From UBA6168 sp041752395 (GTDB lineage: Bacteria; Bacteroidota; Bacteroidia; Chitinophagales; Saprospiraceae), in the NCBI GenBank assembly GCA_041752395.1, contig JBGSWN010000037.1, positions 1 to 62,453 on the forward strand: a stretch of DNA of 62,453 bases, read 5' to 3'. Positions 7,779-16,560 of the stretch are shown here, piece by piece. The position numbers and the translations under genes are program-made. Each line of letters opens with the position of its first letter. The stretch's first letter is position 1. Under the pieces are notes generated by a model. The model was given only the letters and a program-made list of their open reading frames with translations. It made no database searches and was not told where the DNA came from.

Positions 7779-10064
7779 ATGGGTAAACAAATTCCAACCA
7801 CCACCTCATTCAACTTGCCAGATGGCAGGGAGGTGACCATCGAAACGGGCAAACTAGCCGCCCAGGCCGATGGTGCAGTCGTCGTGAGAGTTGGCGACAC
7901 CATGCTGCTGGCCACCGTGGTCGCAGCGAAAACCACCAAGGAAGGTCAGGCATTTTTCCCGCTTTCCGTGGATTACATGGAGAAATTTGCTGCTGCGGGT
8001 CGCATCCCTGGCAACTTTTTCCGAAGGGAAGCCAAGCTTTCCGATTACGAAGTATTGACTTCACGCCTTGTTGACCGTGCCATTCGCCCCTTGTTCCCAG
8101 ATGGTTTCATGGAAGAAACGCAGGTCATCATTCAGCTGATTTCTGGCGAAAAGGATGTAATGGCAGATGCTTATGCGGCCTTGGCTGCCTCTGCAGCACT
8201 TACCCTCGCCGACATTCCTTGGCAAGGCCCGATTTCTGAATGCCGAGTTGCTCGCATCAATGGTGAGTTCGTGGTGAACCCAAACAAGGGCGCAATGGCC
8301 AACGCAGACTTAAATGTTATCGTTGCTGCTGACCTGAACAACATCATGATGGTGGAGGGTGAAGCCGAAGAGTGTTCTGAATCAGAGCTCGTTGCGGCCA
8401 TCAAAGTAGGTCACGAAGCCATCAAAGTTCAGTGCAATGCCCAGTTGGCGCTTGCGCAAAAAGTAGGTGGCGTAGCGCTGACCAAGCGTGCTGTTCCTGA
8501 AATCTACGAGAACGAAGAAATCAAAAACCGGGTAGCTGAACTGGCCAAAGACAAGATTTACGCAGTGGCCAAAGGCTTTTTAGAAAAAGCTGACCGTAAA
8601 AACCAGTTTAGCGATATTGAAAAAAGCGTCATTGATACTTTTACCGAAGAAAAAGGGGAAGAGTTCATGGCAGAGCAAAAAGGATACATCAAGGAATGCA
8701 TCGGTAGCTTGAAGAAAAAAGTGGTGCGGAACATGGTGCTGACCGACGCTGTCCGTTTGGACGGCCGTAAGTCAGATGACATCCGCCACATCTGGAGCGA
8801 AGTGGATTACTTGCCATCTCCGCACGGTTCGGCGTTGTTCACCCGTGGTGAAACGCAGGCGCTTACAACCGTTACCCTCGGTACAAAGTTGGACGAGGCG
8901 ATGATTGACACTGCGATGGAATTGTACCACGAGAAATTCATTCTCCACTACAATTTCCCGCCTTATTCTGTAGGTGAAACCAAGCCGCTCCGTGCACCAG
9001 GTCGCCGTGAGATTGGCCACGCCAACCTCGCTGCCCGATCCCTGAAAATGATGATGCCGGATTCTTTCCCGTACACCGTTCGTATAGTTTCTGACATCCT
9101 TGAAAGTAACGGTTCTTCTTCCATGGCCACTGTTTGCGCAGGCTCTTTGGCATTGATGGATGCAGGTGTTCCTTTCAAAAAGCCGATGTCAGGCATCGCC
9201 ATGGGCATGATTGCCGAAGGTGATAAATATGCTATCCTGAGCGACATCCTTGGTGACGAGGACGCTTTGGGCGATATGGACTTCAAAGTGACTGGTACTG
9301 CCGATGGTATCTGCGGCTGTCAGATGGACATCAAAATTGACGGTTTGAGCTATGAAGTCTTGGAGCAAGCACTTGTGCAGGCAAGACAGGGCCGTATCCA
9401 TATTTTGGGTAAAATGGCAGAGGCAATGGCTGAACCGAGGGAAGACCTCAAACCACATGCCCCACGTATTGTGGAGCTTTTCATTGACAAGAGCTATATC
9501 GGTGCAGTAATCGGGCCTGGTGGTAAAATCATTCAGGAAATCCAAAGCACGACTGGCACCATTATCAACATCGAAGAGATTGGTGACCAAGGCCGTGTGA
9601 CCATTGCCAGCCCGAACAAGGCGAACATTGACGCTGCCCTTTCACGGGTGCGCCAAATCACATTTACCCCGTCTGTGGGCGATGTTTACGAAGCTGTTGT
9701 GAAAACAGTAATGCCTTATGGTGTCTTCGTTGATTTCAGCGGAAAAAGCGGTTTGTTGCACGTCACCGAGATGTCCCACACCCGTGTGGATTCAGTCGAG
9801 GATATGTTCCAAGAAGGCGATCCTGTAAAGGTAAAACTGATAGGCATTGACAAGACCACGGGCAAATTGCGGCTTTCAAGCAAAGCCTTGATGATGAAAC
9901 CTGATGGTACCATGCCAGCCGATGACGAATACAACGACACTGGCGACGGTGGTGGTGGAAACCGTGGCGGCGGAGGCGGTGGCTTTCGTGGAGGCGGAGG
10001 CGGCGGCGGAAACCGTGGTGGAGGCGGTGGCGGCTTCCGTGGTGGTGGAGGCGGAAGAAGGTAA
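7779..10064 (+). CDS. pnp: Polyribonucleotide nucleotidyltransferase with RGG-rich tail
   Basis: Phosphorolytic 3'-5' exoribonuclease of RNA turnover, working as a trimer. The 761-residue protein contains two RNase PH-like domains (N-terminal QADGAVVVRVGDTMLLATVV; second core about residues 330-550 with APGRREIGHANLA and the metal-binding region DMDFKVTGTADG), a KH domain (IGAVIGPGGKIIQEIQ, about 572) and an S1 domain (GDVYEAVVKTVMPYGVFVDF, about 632-700). After residue 721 it ends in about 40 residues of almost pure Gly, Arg, Asn and Phe (GGGGNRGG, GGFRGG repeats) encoded by a repetitive GGT/GGC tract. Such an RGG tail is not part of the enterobacterial enzyme and probably adds RNA contacts (inference). 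Confidence 0.96.
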   Translation: MGKQIPTTTSFNLPDGREVTIETGKLAAQADGAVVVRVGDTMLLATVVAAKTTKEGQAFFPLSVDYMEKFAAAGRIPGNFFRREAKLSDYEVLTSRLVDRAIRPLFPDGFMEETQVIIQLISGEKDVMADAYAALAASAALTLADIPWQGPISECRVARINGEFVVNPNKGAMANADLNVIVAADLNNIMMVEGEAEECSESELVAAIKVGHEAIKVQCNAQLALAQKVGGVALTKRAVPEIYENEEIKNRVAELAKDKIYAVAKGFLEKADRKNQFSDIEKSVIDTFTEEKGEEFMAEQKGYIKECIGSLKKKVVRNMVLTDAVRLDGRKSDDIRHIWSEVDYLPSPHGSALFTRGETQALTTVTLGTKLDEAMIDTAMELYHEKFILHYNFPPYSVGETKPLRAPGRREIGHANLAARSLKMMMPDSFPYTVRIVSDILESNGSSSMATVCAGSLALMDAGVPFKKPMSGIAMGMIAEGDKYAILSDILGDEDALGDMDFKVTGTADGICGCQMDIKIDGLSYEVLEQALVQARQGRIHILGKMAEAMAEPREDLKPHAPRIVELFIDKSYIGAVIGPGGKIIQEIQSTTGTIINIEEIGDQGRVTIASPNKANIDAALSRVRQITFTPSVGDVYEAVVKTVMPYGVFVDFSGKSGLLHVTEMSHTRVDSVEDMFQEGDPVKVKLIGIDKTTGKLRLSSKALMMKPDGTMPADDEYNDTGDGGGGNRGGGGGGFRGGGGGGGNRGGGGGGFRGGGGGRR

Positions 10065-10098
10065 TTTCCCCCCTTCAATTTCATCAAAATATAGTTTT

Positions 10099-10139
10099 CA
10101 GGAAAAACAAAACGGCCAGGCAGTAAAAGCTTGGCCGTT
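10099..10139. terminator. Bidirectional terminator between pnp and the XRE gene
   Basis: AACGGCCA (10111-10118) pairs with TGGCCGTT (10132-10139). The T-rich tail is better on the minus strand (TTTTGTTTTTCC), so it mainly ends the leftward regulator gene but also lies 46 bp after the pnp stop. Confidence 0.7.
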
Positions 10140-10169
10140 CCTGTTTAGCCATTATTGGAATGTATCATT

Positions 10170-10592
10170 TTAGCTCACCTTATTGGCCAACTGTGCCTGC
10201 AGCAGGCCTATCAATTCATCCTGACTTTTTATCCTCGCATCTTGGCGTTCAAGCCTTGCCTCTTGGCGTTTGATTCTGGCTTCCAAGGATTTTATCTTTT
10301 CATCATGAAGTGCTTGAATTTTCTCGGAAGCATTGTTGATAGTCAGGCCATTGGAATTGCTACCTTTTTGCTCTTGAATGTTAAAAACAAACCGATCGTT
10401 GAGGATGTCCGAAGGCTCAACATCGTACAACTCCGCCAATTTTTCCAACACTTCTGTATCAATCTTTTCTTTCTTTTTTTCCTTCTCCATTCTGCTGTAA
10501 GTGGTTTGGTGAATACCGAGCCGATGGGCTACATATTTTTGATCGTAGCCATGCCATTCTCGAATTTTTTTGATTTTCGGGCCAAATTGCAT
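10170..10592 (-). CDS. XRE-family helix-turn-helix regulator with coiled-coil tail
   Basis: DNA-binding regulator. From the ATG at 10592 it is 140 residues; a TTG-initiated form could reach back to 10715. The helix-turn-helix domain is at residues 1-62: IKKIREWHGYDQKYVAHRLG, IHQTTYSRMEKEK, then LEKLAELYDVEPSDIL. The C-terminal 50 residues form a heptad-like coiled coil with a repeated ARIKRQEARLERQDARIKSQ pattern, probably for oligomerisation. It is divergent from the large T9SS protein at 10797. Two copies of an 11-bp repeat lie just upstream of its start, consistent with autoregulation. Target genes are unknown; control of the divergent gene is inference. Confidence 0.85.
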   Translation of the reverse strand: MQFGPKIKKIREWHGYDQKYVAHRLGIHQTTYSRMEKEKKKEKIDTEVLEKLAELYDVEPSDILNDRFVFNIQEQKGSNSNGLTINNASEKIQALHDEKIKSLEARIKRQEARLERQDARIKSQDELIGLLQAQLANKVS

Positions 10593-10610
10593 GTCGTATG
10601 CGTTTTGTGA

Positions 10611-10641
10611 GTAAGTTATGCTTGGAGGGCGTAAGTTATGC
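10611..10641 (-). promoter_or_regulatory. Tandem 11-bp repeats, candidate operator
   Basis: GTAAGTTATGC occurs at 10611-10621 and again at 10631-10641, identical and exactly 20 bp apart, 19-49 bp upstream of the regulator's ATG. On the minus strand each reads GCATAACTTAC, containing TAACTTA, a near match to the -7 consensus. Two helical turns of spacing suits cooperative binding of two regulator dimers on one face. Confidence 0.5.
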
Positions 10642-10796
10642 AAGGAAATGCTTTGGTTGTATTTTTTGGCGGTGGATTTTTGCGGTGGGGTATTTATATC
10701 CTTTGCCTTTGGCAATTTTCACTCATCCTTGTTACCAAAGCTGGGTTTTTCTTTCGACCTTGGCCGTGGATAGCCCAACTGAAAAAATTCTAAACC

Positions 10797-13700
10797 ATGA
10801 AACTTTTTTTCGCTTCTTTCATCTTAAATCTGCCTTCCAAAACTAGTGGAGCTTTCAAGTTGCTGCTTTTTTTGACTGCTTTCCTGACAGGCACAGAAGA
10901 CAACGCTTTACACGAGCAAAAGAAAAAGGCAAAGCCAAAGACTACCCAAGAGGTGAAGAATGCCGAAACAGAGGCATTCCTTGGGTGTGAAATAACCGAT
11001 ATTACTACATCGAATATTTCCACCTGCAACAACAATGGCACTAACAACATTGCCGAAGATGACTATTTTACTGCCGATGTAACTGTGACCTTTTCTGAAA
11101 AGCCTACTACAGGAATGCTTGTATTATCAGGACGTGGCACAGCTTCAGTCTCGGTTAACCAGATTGGAACTTCATCTTATGTATTTCCTGATGTCCACAT
11201 GAGCTGTGCAGCAGAAGCAAATAATAAAATTCGATTATTAGCCTATTTCTCCGCAGACCCAGATTGTTCAAAATTTAAAGAAGATGCCGGCACAGCCCAA
11301 GAGTATTGTTCTCCAGAAGCGCCTACGTTATGTGGCTACACAGCTGGGGCACACAATGACCCTTACCCATTTTGTTGGCCACCAGAGGGGGAGAATTTAC
11401 CCAATTGCGACAACTCTATAAAATATGCTCCAGACCCGTTGCACCCTGAACTGACCCCCATCAAGTACATTCGAGTTGTAGTTCATATACTCCAAAAAGA
11501 GGATGCAAACGATAGGGATAACTTTACTGTGGCCGATTTGGATGTCATAAAATCTTGGTTTGATGGGCCTGAAGGAATCAATCATTTTTGGGCAAATCTT
11601 TGCCCTTCATCTGATGACTCTTCTCCAGACATACAAGATTCAAGAATTCGAGCTATCAATACAGGAACAATAGGCACTGATGTATTCTTTCATCCAGATA
11701 ATAAAGGATGGGCCACGACCCTAAGAAATGTTTATGCCTGCCCATGTGGCCCCTGCTGTAGCGATCCCAACGATTGTTGTACAGACTGTGGTCCTCAATA
11801 TTTATCTAATCTTACGACGCTTACCAATCGCTATATTTCCGGCAGTGGAGGGTGGGCGCCCAGCCTGTCAACGTCAGAAATTGCCGCGCTTTCAAGCTCG
11901 GATATTAGAAACGCCTACCATTTTTTCATTTCAAGAGGAGGTTGGCGTGATTGTAATAAAAATGGGATACCAGACGCTGCTGGCCCTGCTGGTGACAGCT
12001 ACGACTATTGGACCCAAGGGTGGACAGATGACAATTCGCTTAACTGTGTGGGCAATCCTGCAACGACACCTCCTCCTACACCTGTCGCTATATTCTCTGG
12101 TGCCTTTGAGACTTACAAAAGATTAACCATCCCAAATTTCCAGTCACCAGTTTACAGCCAACTTCCAACTTCGGTTAGTGCAATGGGGAGAGGTTTTTTC
12201 GGGGAGTTGTACCATATAATGGGAGTTGATCATATAGCACCATTGCGTGTGCATCGTGTACATAGCAATGGTGACGATGGTTGCGACGATACTCCTTGGG
12301 ACGCCCCTTCGAATGTGCTAGGTTGCCAGTTTGAAGGATATCCAGATTCCGTTAAATGCACTCTAACCCAATGCCAACTTGGCAAAATCCACTACTTCTT
12401 TGAGAGGCTGGACCCAGCTGTTCAGCGCTTTCCAGTGGGCAATGGCCTCCATGAACCTGTAGGAACTGGGCAGTACAACATGGAGGCGAGTTGCGACATA
12501 AACATGCCCGATATTGTCATATACAATGGCGAGGATATCACCTGGGACTTTAGTCGCCAGCTCCGCTCAAACGTCATTGTGAAAACAGGTGGCAAGCTCA
12601 CCATTACCTGCCGGATAGGCATGCCGAACGGTGGTAAGATGACGGTAGAGAAAGGCGGCAAACTCACCGTAGATGGCGGCGAAGTTTACAACAACTGCCC
12701 CGCAGGCTGGAAAGGCTTCGTAGTAGAGGGCGACCCTAACTTAGTTTGGAATGCTCAAACACAGGGTTATCTAAGGCTTATGAACGGCGCTTTGATTCAA
12801 GGCGCTTATATGTCGGAAGTAATGGGCGGTGGAAGGATTTTCTCTACCCAAGAGTCCACGTTTTACAATTGCGGGAATATCACGATTTATCCTTACTCAC
12901 AGAGCAGTAAGTGTTGGTTCTATAATACGAACTTTATCTACGATGGTGCCACAGCAACCATACCTATTGCCCATTTATCCCATGTTACGCTTGCAGGCAA
13001 CCGGGGCAGCATTTTTTTCAATTGCGACTTTTCTGCAAAAAACATATCACAGGGAATGCTCGAACAGACTTACGGAATCACGGCGACCGGTGCTGGATTT
13101 TCTGTGAGTAACGGTAGCACCTTTACTGGTTTTTTCAATGGTATTTTCGCACAAAATTGGTTTCTAAGCCCCTTGTCCAATTTCTCCATTGGGAGCAGCT
13201 GTGTGTTCTCCGATAATAAAGTTGGCATCAATGCTTTTGGCACAAATAATTTTTCCATCATCGGGAATGTGTTCAAAGTTGGTGGTGGGGCATACGGCAC
13301 TGATATAAGTACAAAGGGCATCGTAATGACAAACTGTACAGGCTACAATGTTGAAAGGAATACGCTAAGTGGCACTGGCAACGTACCCACTGAAAGAATT
13401 GGTATCCTTGTGGATAACAGCCTGACTGCTGCCAACCGTATCAAAGATAATACTTTGAGCTTCCTCTCCCGTGGCAACCAGGCACAGTTGGTAAATTCAG
13501 GTGCGCTATCTGGCCTTCAATACCTGTGCAACCAAAACTCAAACAATACCCGTGATTTTCTATCCATCGGCAGCATATTTTCGAAACAGGGAAATGGCAA
13601 TGCAGCTAGAAACACGTTTACCAAATTGTTCCCACCAGATGGTGATTTTAGGAATGAAGTCAACACAATAAAATATTACCATTCTGCAGTAGGTATCGAG

Positions 13701-14951
13701 ATTCCAGACCATGTGTACGGTGTTTCCAAAATACCGGCACAAAAAAATAATAGCTGTTTCGGTGATACTGATAATGACGGGACAAGCTTAGACCTCCTTA
13801 CACCGACTGAATGGCAGGAAGCGGAGACGAAGTTCAACGATGCCAAATCGGTATGGCAAGCCGAGGCTGCTGGCCTGACAGCACTTTTGGACGGGGGCAA
13901 CACTCCAGCGTTCTTGAGTCAGGTAGATGGTGCTACCCAAGGCAATGCGTTACAGGTAATTCAACAGCTCCAGGCCAACTCACCATACCTAACTAAAGAG
14001 GTGTTGATGGCTGCCATCGGTAAGATACAGGTATTGTCTTCAAATACTGTGCGGGATGTCTTAATCGCCAACCCGGATGAATTAGGCAAATCAGAACTGA
14101 GGACAGCCATTTCCAATGCCTTCCAAACTACGACAGTCGCAAGTATCCTATCACATTACAATGATGCCACAGCCCGAACAGCGAAGGAAACCAAGGTATC
14201 GGAAAACCGTGCGAAGATGTACTATGCTGCCGATAGGCTGATAAGCCATATCGCACAGGACACGCCCAGTGTCAACCTTACCCTGCTGCGGACTTGGTTA
14301 AGCAATAAGCAAAGCCTCGAAGCCGACTATGCCATCGTTTCTTCTTATGTTTCGGAGGGCAATTTCACCGCAGCCTACCAACAACTATCGGGGATAGCAA
14401 ATACCTATATATTGGATGCACAGCAGAGCCAATCGCACAACAATCTTGTGACCTTGCTGGGCATCTGGAAAAACATCATAGACAACAGCATCCCCATCAA
14501 CGGTATCCCGACAACGACCCTAAACTCCATTCAGTCTATAGCCGACAGCGAACCAAGGATGGCAGGTGCAATGTCTAGGGGATTGCTTAATGCGTTTTAT
14601 GGGTATCACTATGAGGTCGTGGCTCTTGACCCAAGTGGACAGTTGCAGCCCCTGATACTTCCCGACATTGGAAATGGCGCTACCAACTTTGCCAATGGGC
14701 ATTATATTACTGCCTATCCAAACCCGGCCAGAAAATCCGTTGCCTTCAATTGGCAATTGCCCAATGGTATTGAGGAGGGTAGTATCCAACTCATGGACAT
14801 GCAGGGCAGGGAAGTGGAGCGGATGGCGATAACTGGGCAATATGGCAGCATGGATTGGAGAACCGACAAAGTGGATGCAGGCTTTTATTTCTACAAAATC
14901 AGGTTTGCCAACGGTGAATCGGGTATGGAGAAATTGGTCATCATCAAATAG
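10797..14951 (+). CDS. Secreted T9SS protein with M43-like domain and beta-helix
   Basis: A 1384-residue secreted protein. The N-terminus has a hydrophobic segment (GAFKLLLFLTAFLTG) acting as signal. Residues about 220-540 resemble M43 (pappalysin-like) metalloproteases: KYIRVVVHILQKED, then GELYHIMGVDH at 469-479 and GDDGCDDTPWDAP. The zinc motif HExxHxxGxxH has Gly469 in place of the first His, while Glu470, His473, Gly476 and His479 remain. The middle, about 560-1000, looks like a right-handed beta-helix (GKLTITCRIGMPNGGKMTVE and many G/N turns). A helical stretch follows, then a T9SS type A sorting domain (AYPNPARKSVAFNWQLP ... KLVIIK). It is followed by a strong terminator. Proteolysis is doubtful; an adhesive or binding role is inferred. 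Confidence 0.8.
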   Translation: MKLFFASFILNLPSKTSGAFKLLLFLTAFLTGTEDNALHEQKKKAKPKTTQEVKNAETEAFLGCEITDITTSNISTCNNNGTNNIAEDDYFTADVTVTFSEKPTTGMLVLSGRGTASVSVNQIGTSSYVFPDVHMSCAAEANNKIRLLAYFSADPDCSKFKEDAGTAQEYCSPEAPTLCGYTAGAHNDPYPFCWPPEGENLPNCDNSIKYAPDPLHPELTPIKYIRVVVHILQKEDANDRDNFTVADLDVIKSWFDGPEGINHFWANLCPSSDDSSPDIQDSRIRAINTGTIGTDVFFHPDNKGWATTLRNVYACPCGPCCSDPNDCCTDCGPQYLSNLTTLTNRYISGSGGWAPSLSTSEIAALSSSDIRNAYHFFISRGGWRDCNKNGIPDAAGPAGDSYDYWTQGWTDDNSLNCVGNPATTPPPTPVAIFSGAFETYKRLTIPNFQSPVYSQLPTSVSAMGRGFFGELYHIMGVDHIAPLRVHRVHSNGDDGCDDTPWDAPSNVLGCQFEGYPDSVKCTLTQCQLGKIHYFFERLDPAVQRFPVGNGLHEPVGTGQYNMEASCDINMPDIVIYNGEDITWDFSRQLRSNVIVKTGGKLTITCRIGMPNGGKMTVEKGGKLTVDGGEVYNNCPAGWKGFVVEGDPNLVWNAQTQGYLRLMNGALIQGAYMSEVMGGGRIFSTQESTFYNCGNITIYPYSQSSKCWFYNTNFIYDGATATIPIAHLSHVTLAGNRGSIFFNCDFSAKNISQGMLEQTYGITATGAGFSVSNGSTFTGFFNGIFAQNWFLSPLSNFSIGSSCVFSDNKVGINAFGTNNFSIIGNVFKVGGGAYGTDISTKGIVMTNCTGYNVERNTLSGTGNVPTERIGILVDNSLTAANRIKDNTLSFLSRGNQAQLVNSGALSGLQYLCNQNSNNTRDFLSIGSIFSKQGNGNAARNTFTKLFPPDGDFRNEVNTIKYYHSAVGIEIPDHVYGVSKIPAQKNNSCFGDTDNDGTSLDLLTPTEWQEAETKFNDAKSVWQAEAAGLTALLDGGNTPAFLSQVDGATQGNALQVIQQLQANSPYLTKEVLMAAIGKIQVLSSNTVRDVLIANPDELGKSELRTAISNAFQTTTVASILSHYNDATARTAKETKVSENRAKMYYAADRLISHIAQDTPSVNLTLLRTWLSNKQSLEADYAIVSSYVSEGNFTAAYQQLSGIANTYILDAQQSQSHNNLVTLLGIWKNIIDNSIPINGIPTTTLNSIQSIADSEPRMAGAMSRGLLNAFYGYHYEVVALDPSGQLQPLILPDIGNGATNFANGHYITAYPNPARKSVAFNWQLPNGIEEGSIQLMDMQGREVERMAITGQYGSMDWRTDKVDAGFYFYKIRFANGESGMEKLVIIK

Positions 14952-14958
14952 TAATTCA

Positions 14959-14994
14959 TTAGGTGGCAGGGGAACCCTGTCACCTAATTTTATA
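14959..14994 (+). terminator. Rho-independent terminator
   Basis: A 13-bp stem with one G-T wobble, TTAGGTGGCAGGG (14959-14971) with CCCTGTCACCTAA (14975-14987), a GAA loop and a TTTTATATT tail. It starts 8 bp after the stop of the 1384-residue protein. Confidence 0.85.
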
Positions 14995-15004
14995 TTAACT
15001 TGAC

Positions 15005-16549
15005 ATGAATAAAATACATGGACTATTTTTTTCGCTGTTTGTATTTGCACAATACTTGAATGGGCAAATCACTTTCAACAAGCTTATTTACACGGGCTTC
15101 ACTTTCACAGAGTTTTCAGGCGTAGTAGCAACTGATTCTTGCTATTATATAAAGTCCACTTTCACGGATTCCGTTCCCCCATACTACCTTGGCCTTATGT
15201 TTTCAAAATTGGATTTGAACGGTGAATTAATCAATTCAACTACTATTTATTCTCCTGATAAGCTTTATGACGGCCTTTATTGCAATTTGATTGGCACCAT
15301 GGATGGTGATTTCGTACAGGTTGCCGCTATGGGCGACTCTATTGCCAGGGCAATTTTAATCGTACACAACCCTGAACTTGACACCGTATATACGAGGCAA
15401 TATTACGGCCCGTTATTTCCTAACCTCGAATATTTGGTTTCAAGAAGAGTGCTTCAACGGCCCGACAAAGGCTACGCCGTACTTTTTGGGCATGAGTCCA
15501 TTGAAGATATAGACTTCGATATTTCCGTGCTGTTCCTGGATTCAGCATATAACCAAGAGCAGTTCAAGATATATGCGAGTACGTCGTTACAAGAAACTGC
15601 CACTGCCCTTATCCTCGATGATGATGGTGGCTATATCATCGGAGGCAACCGAGAAAACACCAATCATGTCTGGAAGAACTTCACCTACAAGACACTGATT
15701 ATAAAAACAGATGCAAACGGCAATCCAGTATGGCAATGGCTTTCCCCATCCGGGCAGCTTTGGGGCGAGGCAGAGGCATTGGTTAAAACACCGGACGGTG
15801 GGCTAGTGGTGGCAAGTAGGAAAGGGGTGGAAATACCAATAAACCAAAGCGATGGACTGATAATATGGGATGCGCTTGTCTTTAAATTGGATGCCGAAAG
15901 GAATGTTGAGTGGCAAACACCACTGAGAGGCTCGCAACCCAGCCAAAGTACGCAGCTTATCGAAATGGTTGAAGCAGTTGATGGCAGCGGGTATGTTGTC
16001 ACGGGGCAACTGGCAGATAATGTATCTGTTCCTGAACTACAATTTGGTACCTGGCTTGCAAAGGTATCACCAACAGGCGACAGCCTGTGGGCAAGGTATT
16101 TTACATGGGTTGATGGCCAGTTGCTCAGCCCAGAGCCTTATACTTTGTCAACCACACCCGATGGGGGCTATATCGTGGCCGGGATAACCTATGAACTTGG
16201 AATTCCGGCACCCGGCTGGGTACTCAAGGTGGATTCGTTTGGCTGCTTAGTGCCGGGCTGCCAGTTGCCAAACCTTACGGTTGAAGCCGGAAAGCAAGAA
16301 ATCGAATTTTCTATTTACCCCAATCCAACCGCTGATTTCTTGAATTTCTACCTGCGGGGCCCGATGCCTTCAAAAAGGGCGATGTTGAGGGTTGTGAACA
16401 GCAGTGGGCAAGTGGTAGAAGAAATGAAGACCGAAAATTTGAATTCAACCTATATTGTGCCAATACATGACTGGGCAAATGGCGTGTATTGGCTGCAATA
16501 TTTGGAAGAAGGCAGGGTTCTTCATTCGGAAAAATTTATCAAACAATAA
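15005..16549 (+). CDS. T9SS-secreted repeat protein
   Basis: A 514-residue secreted protein of unknown function. Signal peptide MNKIHGLFFSLFVFAQYLNG is followed by about 400 residues of repeating beta units, with recurring phrases such as TPDGGLVVASRKG, TTPDGGYIVAGIT and LDDDGGYIIGGNREN. These are typical of beta-propeller-like extracellular proteins in this phylum. The last 80 residues are a T9SS type A sorting domain (FSIYPNPTADFLNFYL ... GVYWLQYLEEGRVLHSEKF). The next gene starts 11 bp downstream and has a similar C-terminus, so the two are probably co-transcribed. A cell-surface or secreted location is well supported; the ligand is unknown. Confidence 0.82.
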   Translation: MNKIHGLFFSLFVFAQYLNGQITFNKLIYTGFTFTEFSGVVATDSCYYIKSTFTDSVPPYYLGLMFSKLDLNGELINSTTIYSPDKLYDGLYCNLIGTMDGDFVQVAAMGDSIARAILIVHNPELDTVYTRQYYGPLFPNLEYLVSRRVLQRPDKGYAVLFGHESIEDIDFDISVLFLDSAYNQEQFKIYASTSLQETATALILDDDGGYIIGGNRENTNHVWKNFTYKTLIIKTDANGNPVWQWLSPSGQLWGEAEALVKTPDGGLVVASRKGVEIPINQSDGLIIWDALVFKLDAERNVEWQTPLRGSQPSQSTQLIEMVEAVDGSGYVVTGQLADNVSVPELQFGTWLAKVSPTGDSLWARYFTWVDGQLLSPEPYTLSTTPDGGYIVAGITYELGIPAPGWVLKVDSFGCLVPGCQLPNLTVEAGKQEIEFSIYPNPTADFLNFYLRGPMPSKRAMLRVVNSSGQVVEEMKTENLNSTYIVPIHDWANGVYWLQYLEEGRVLHSEKFIKQ

Positions 16550-16560
16550 AATATTCGATA

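Noticed and set aside
9716..10087. Proline-rich reading frame antisense to the pnp tail
   Set aside because: It is the reverse complement of the Gly/Arg repeat; its proline runs are a by-product of GGN codons.
10677..10705. Promoter for the 1384-residue T9SS gene
   Set aside because: TATCCTTTG has three rather than two bases between TA and TTTG, and the spacing to TTTTTG is only about 14 bp.
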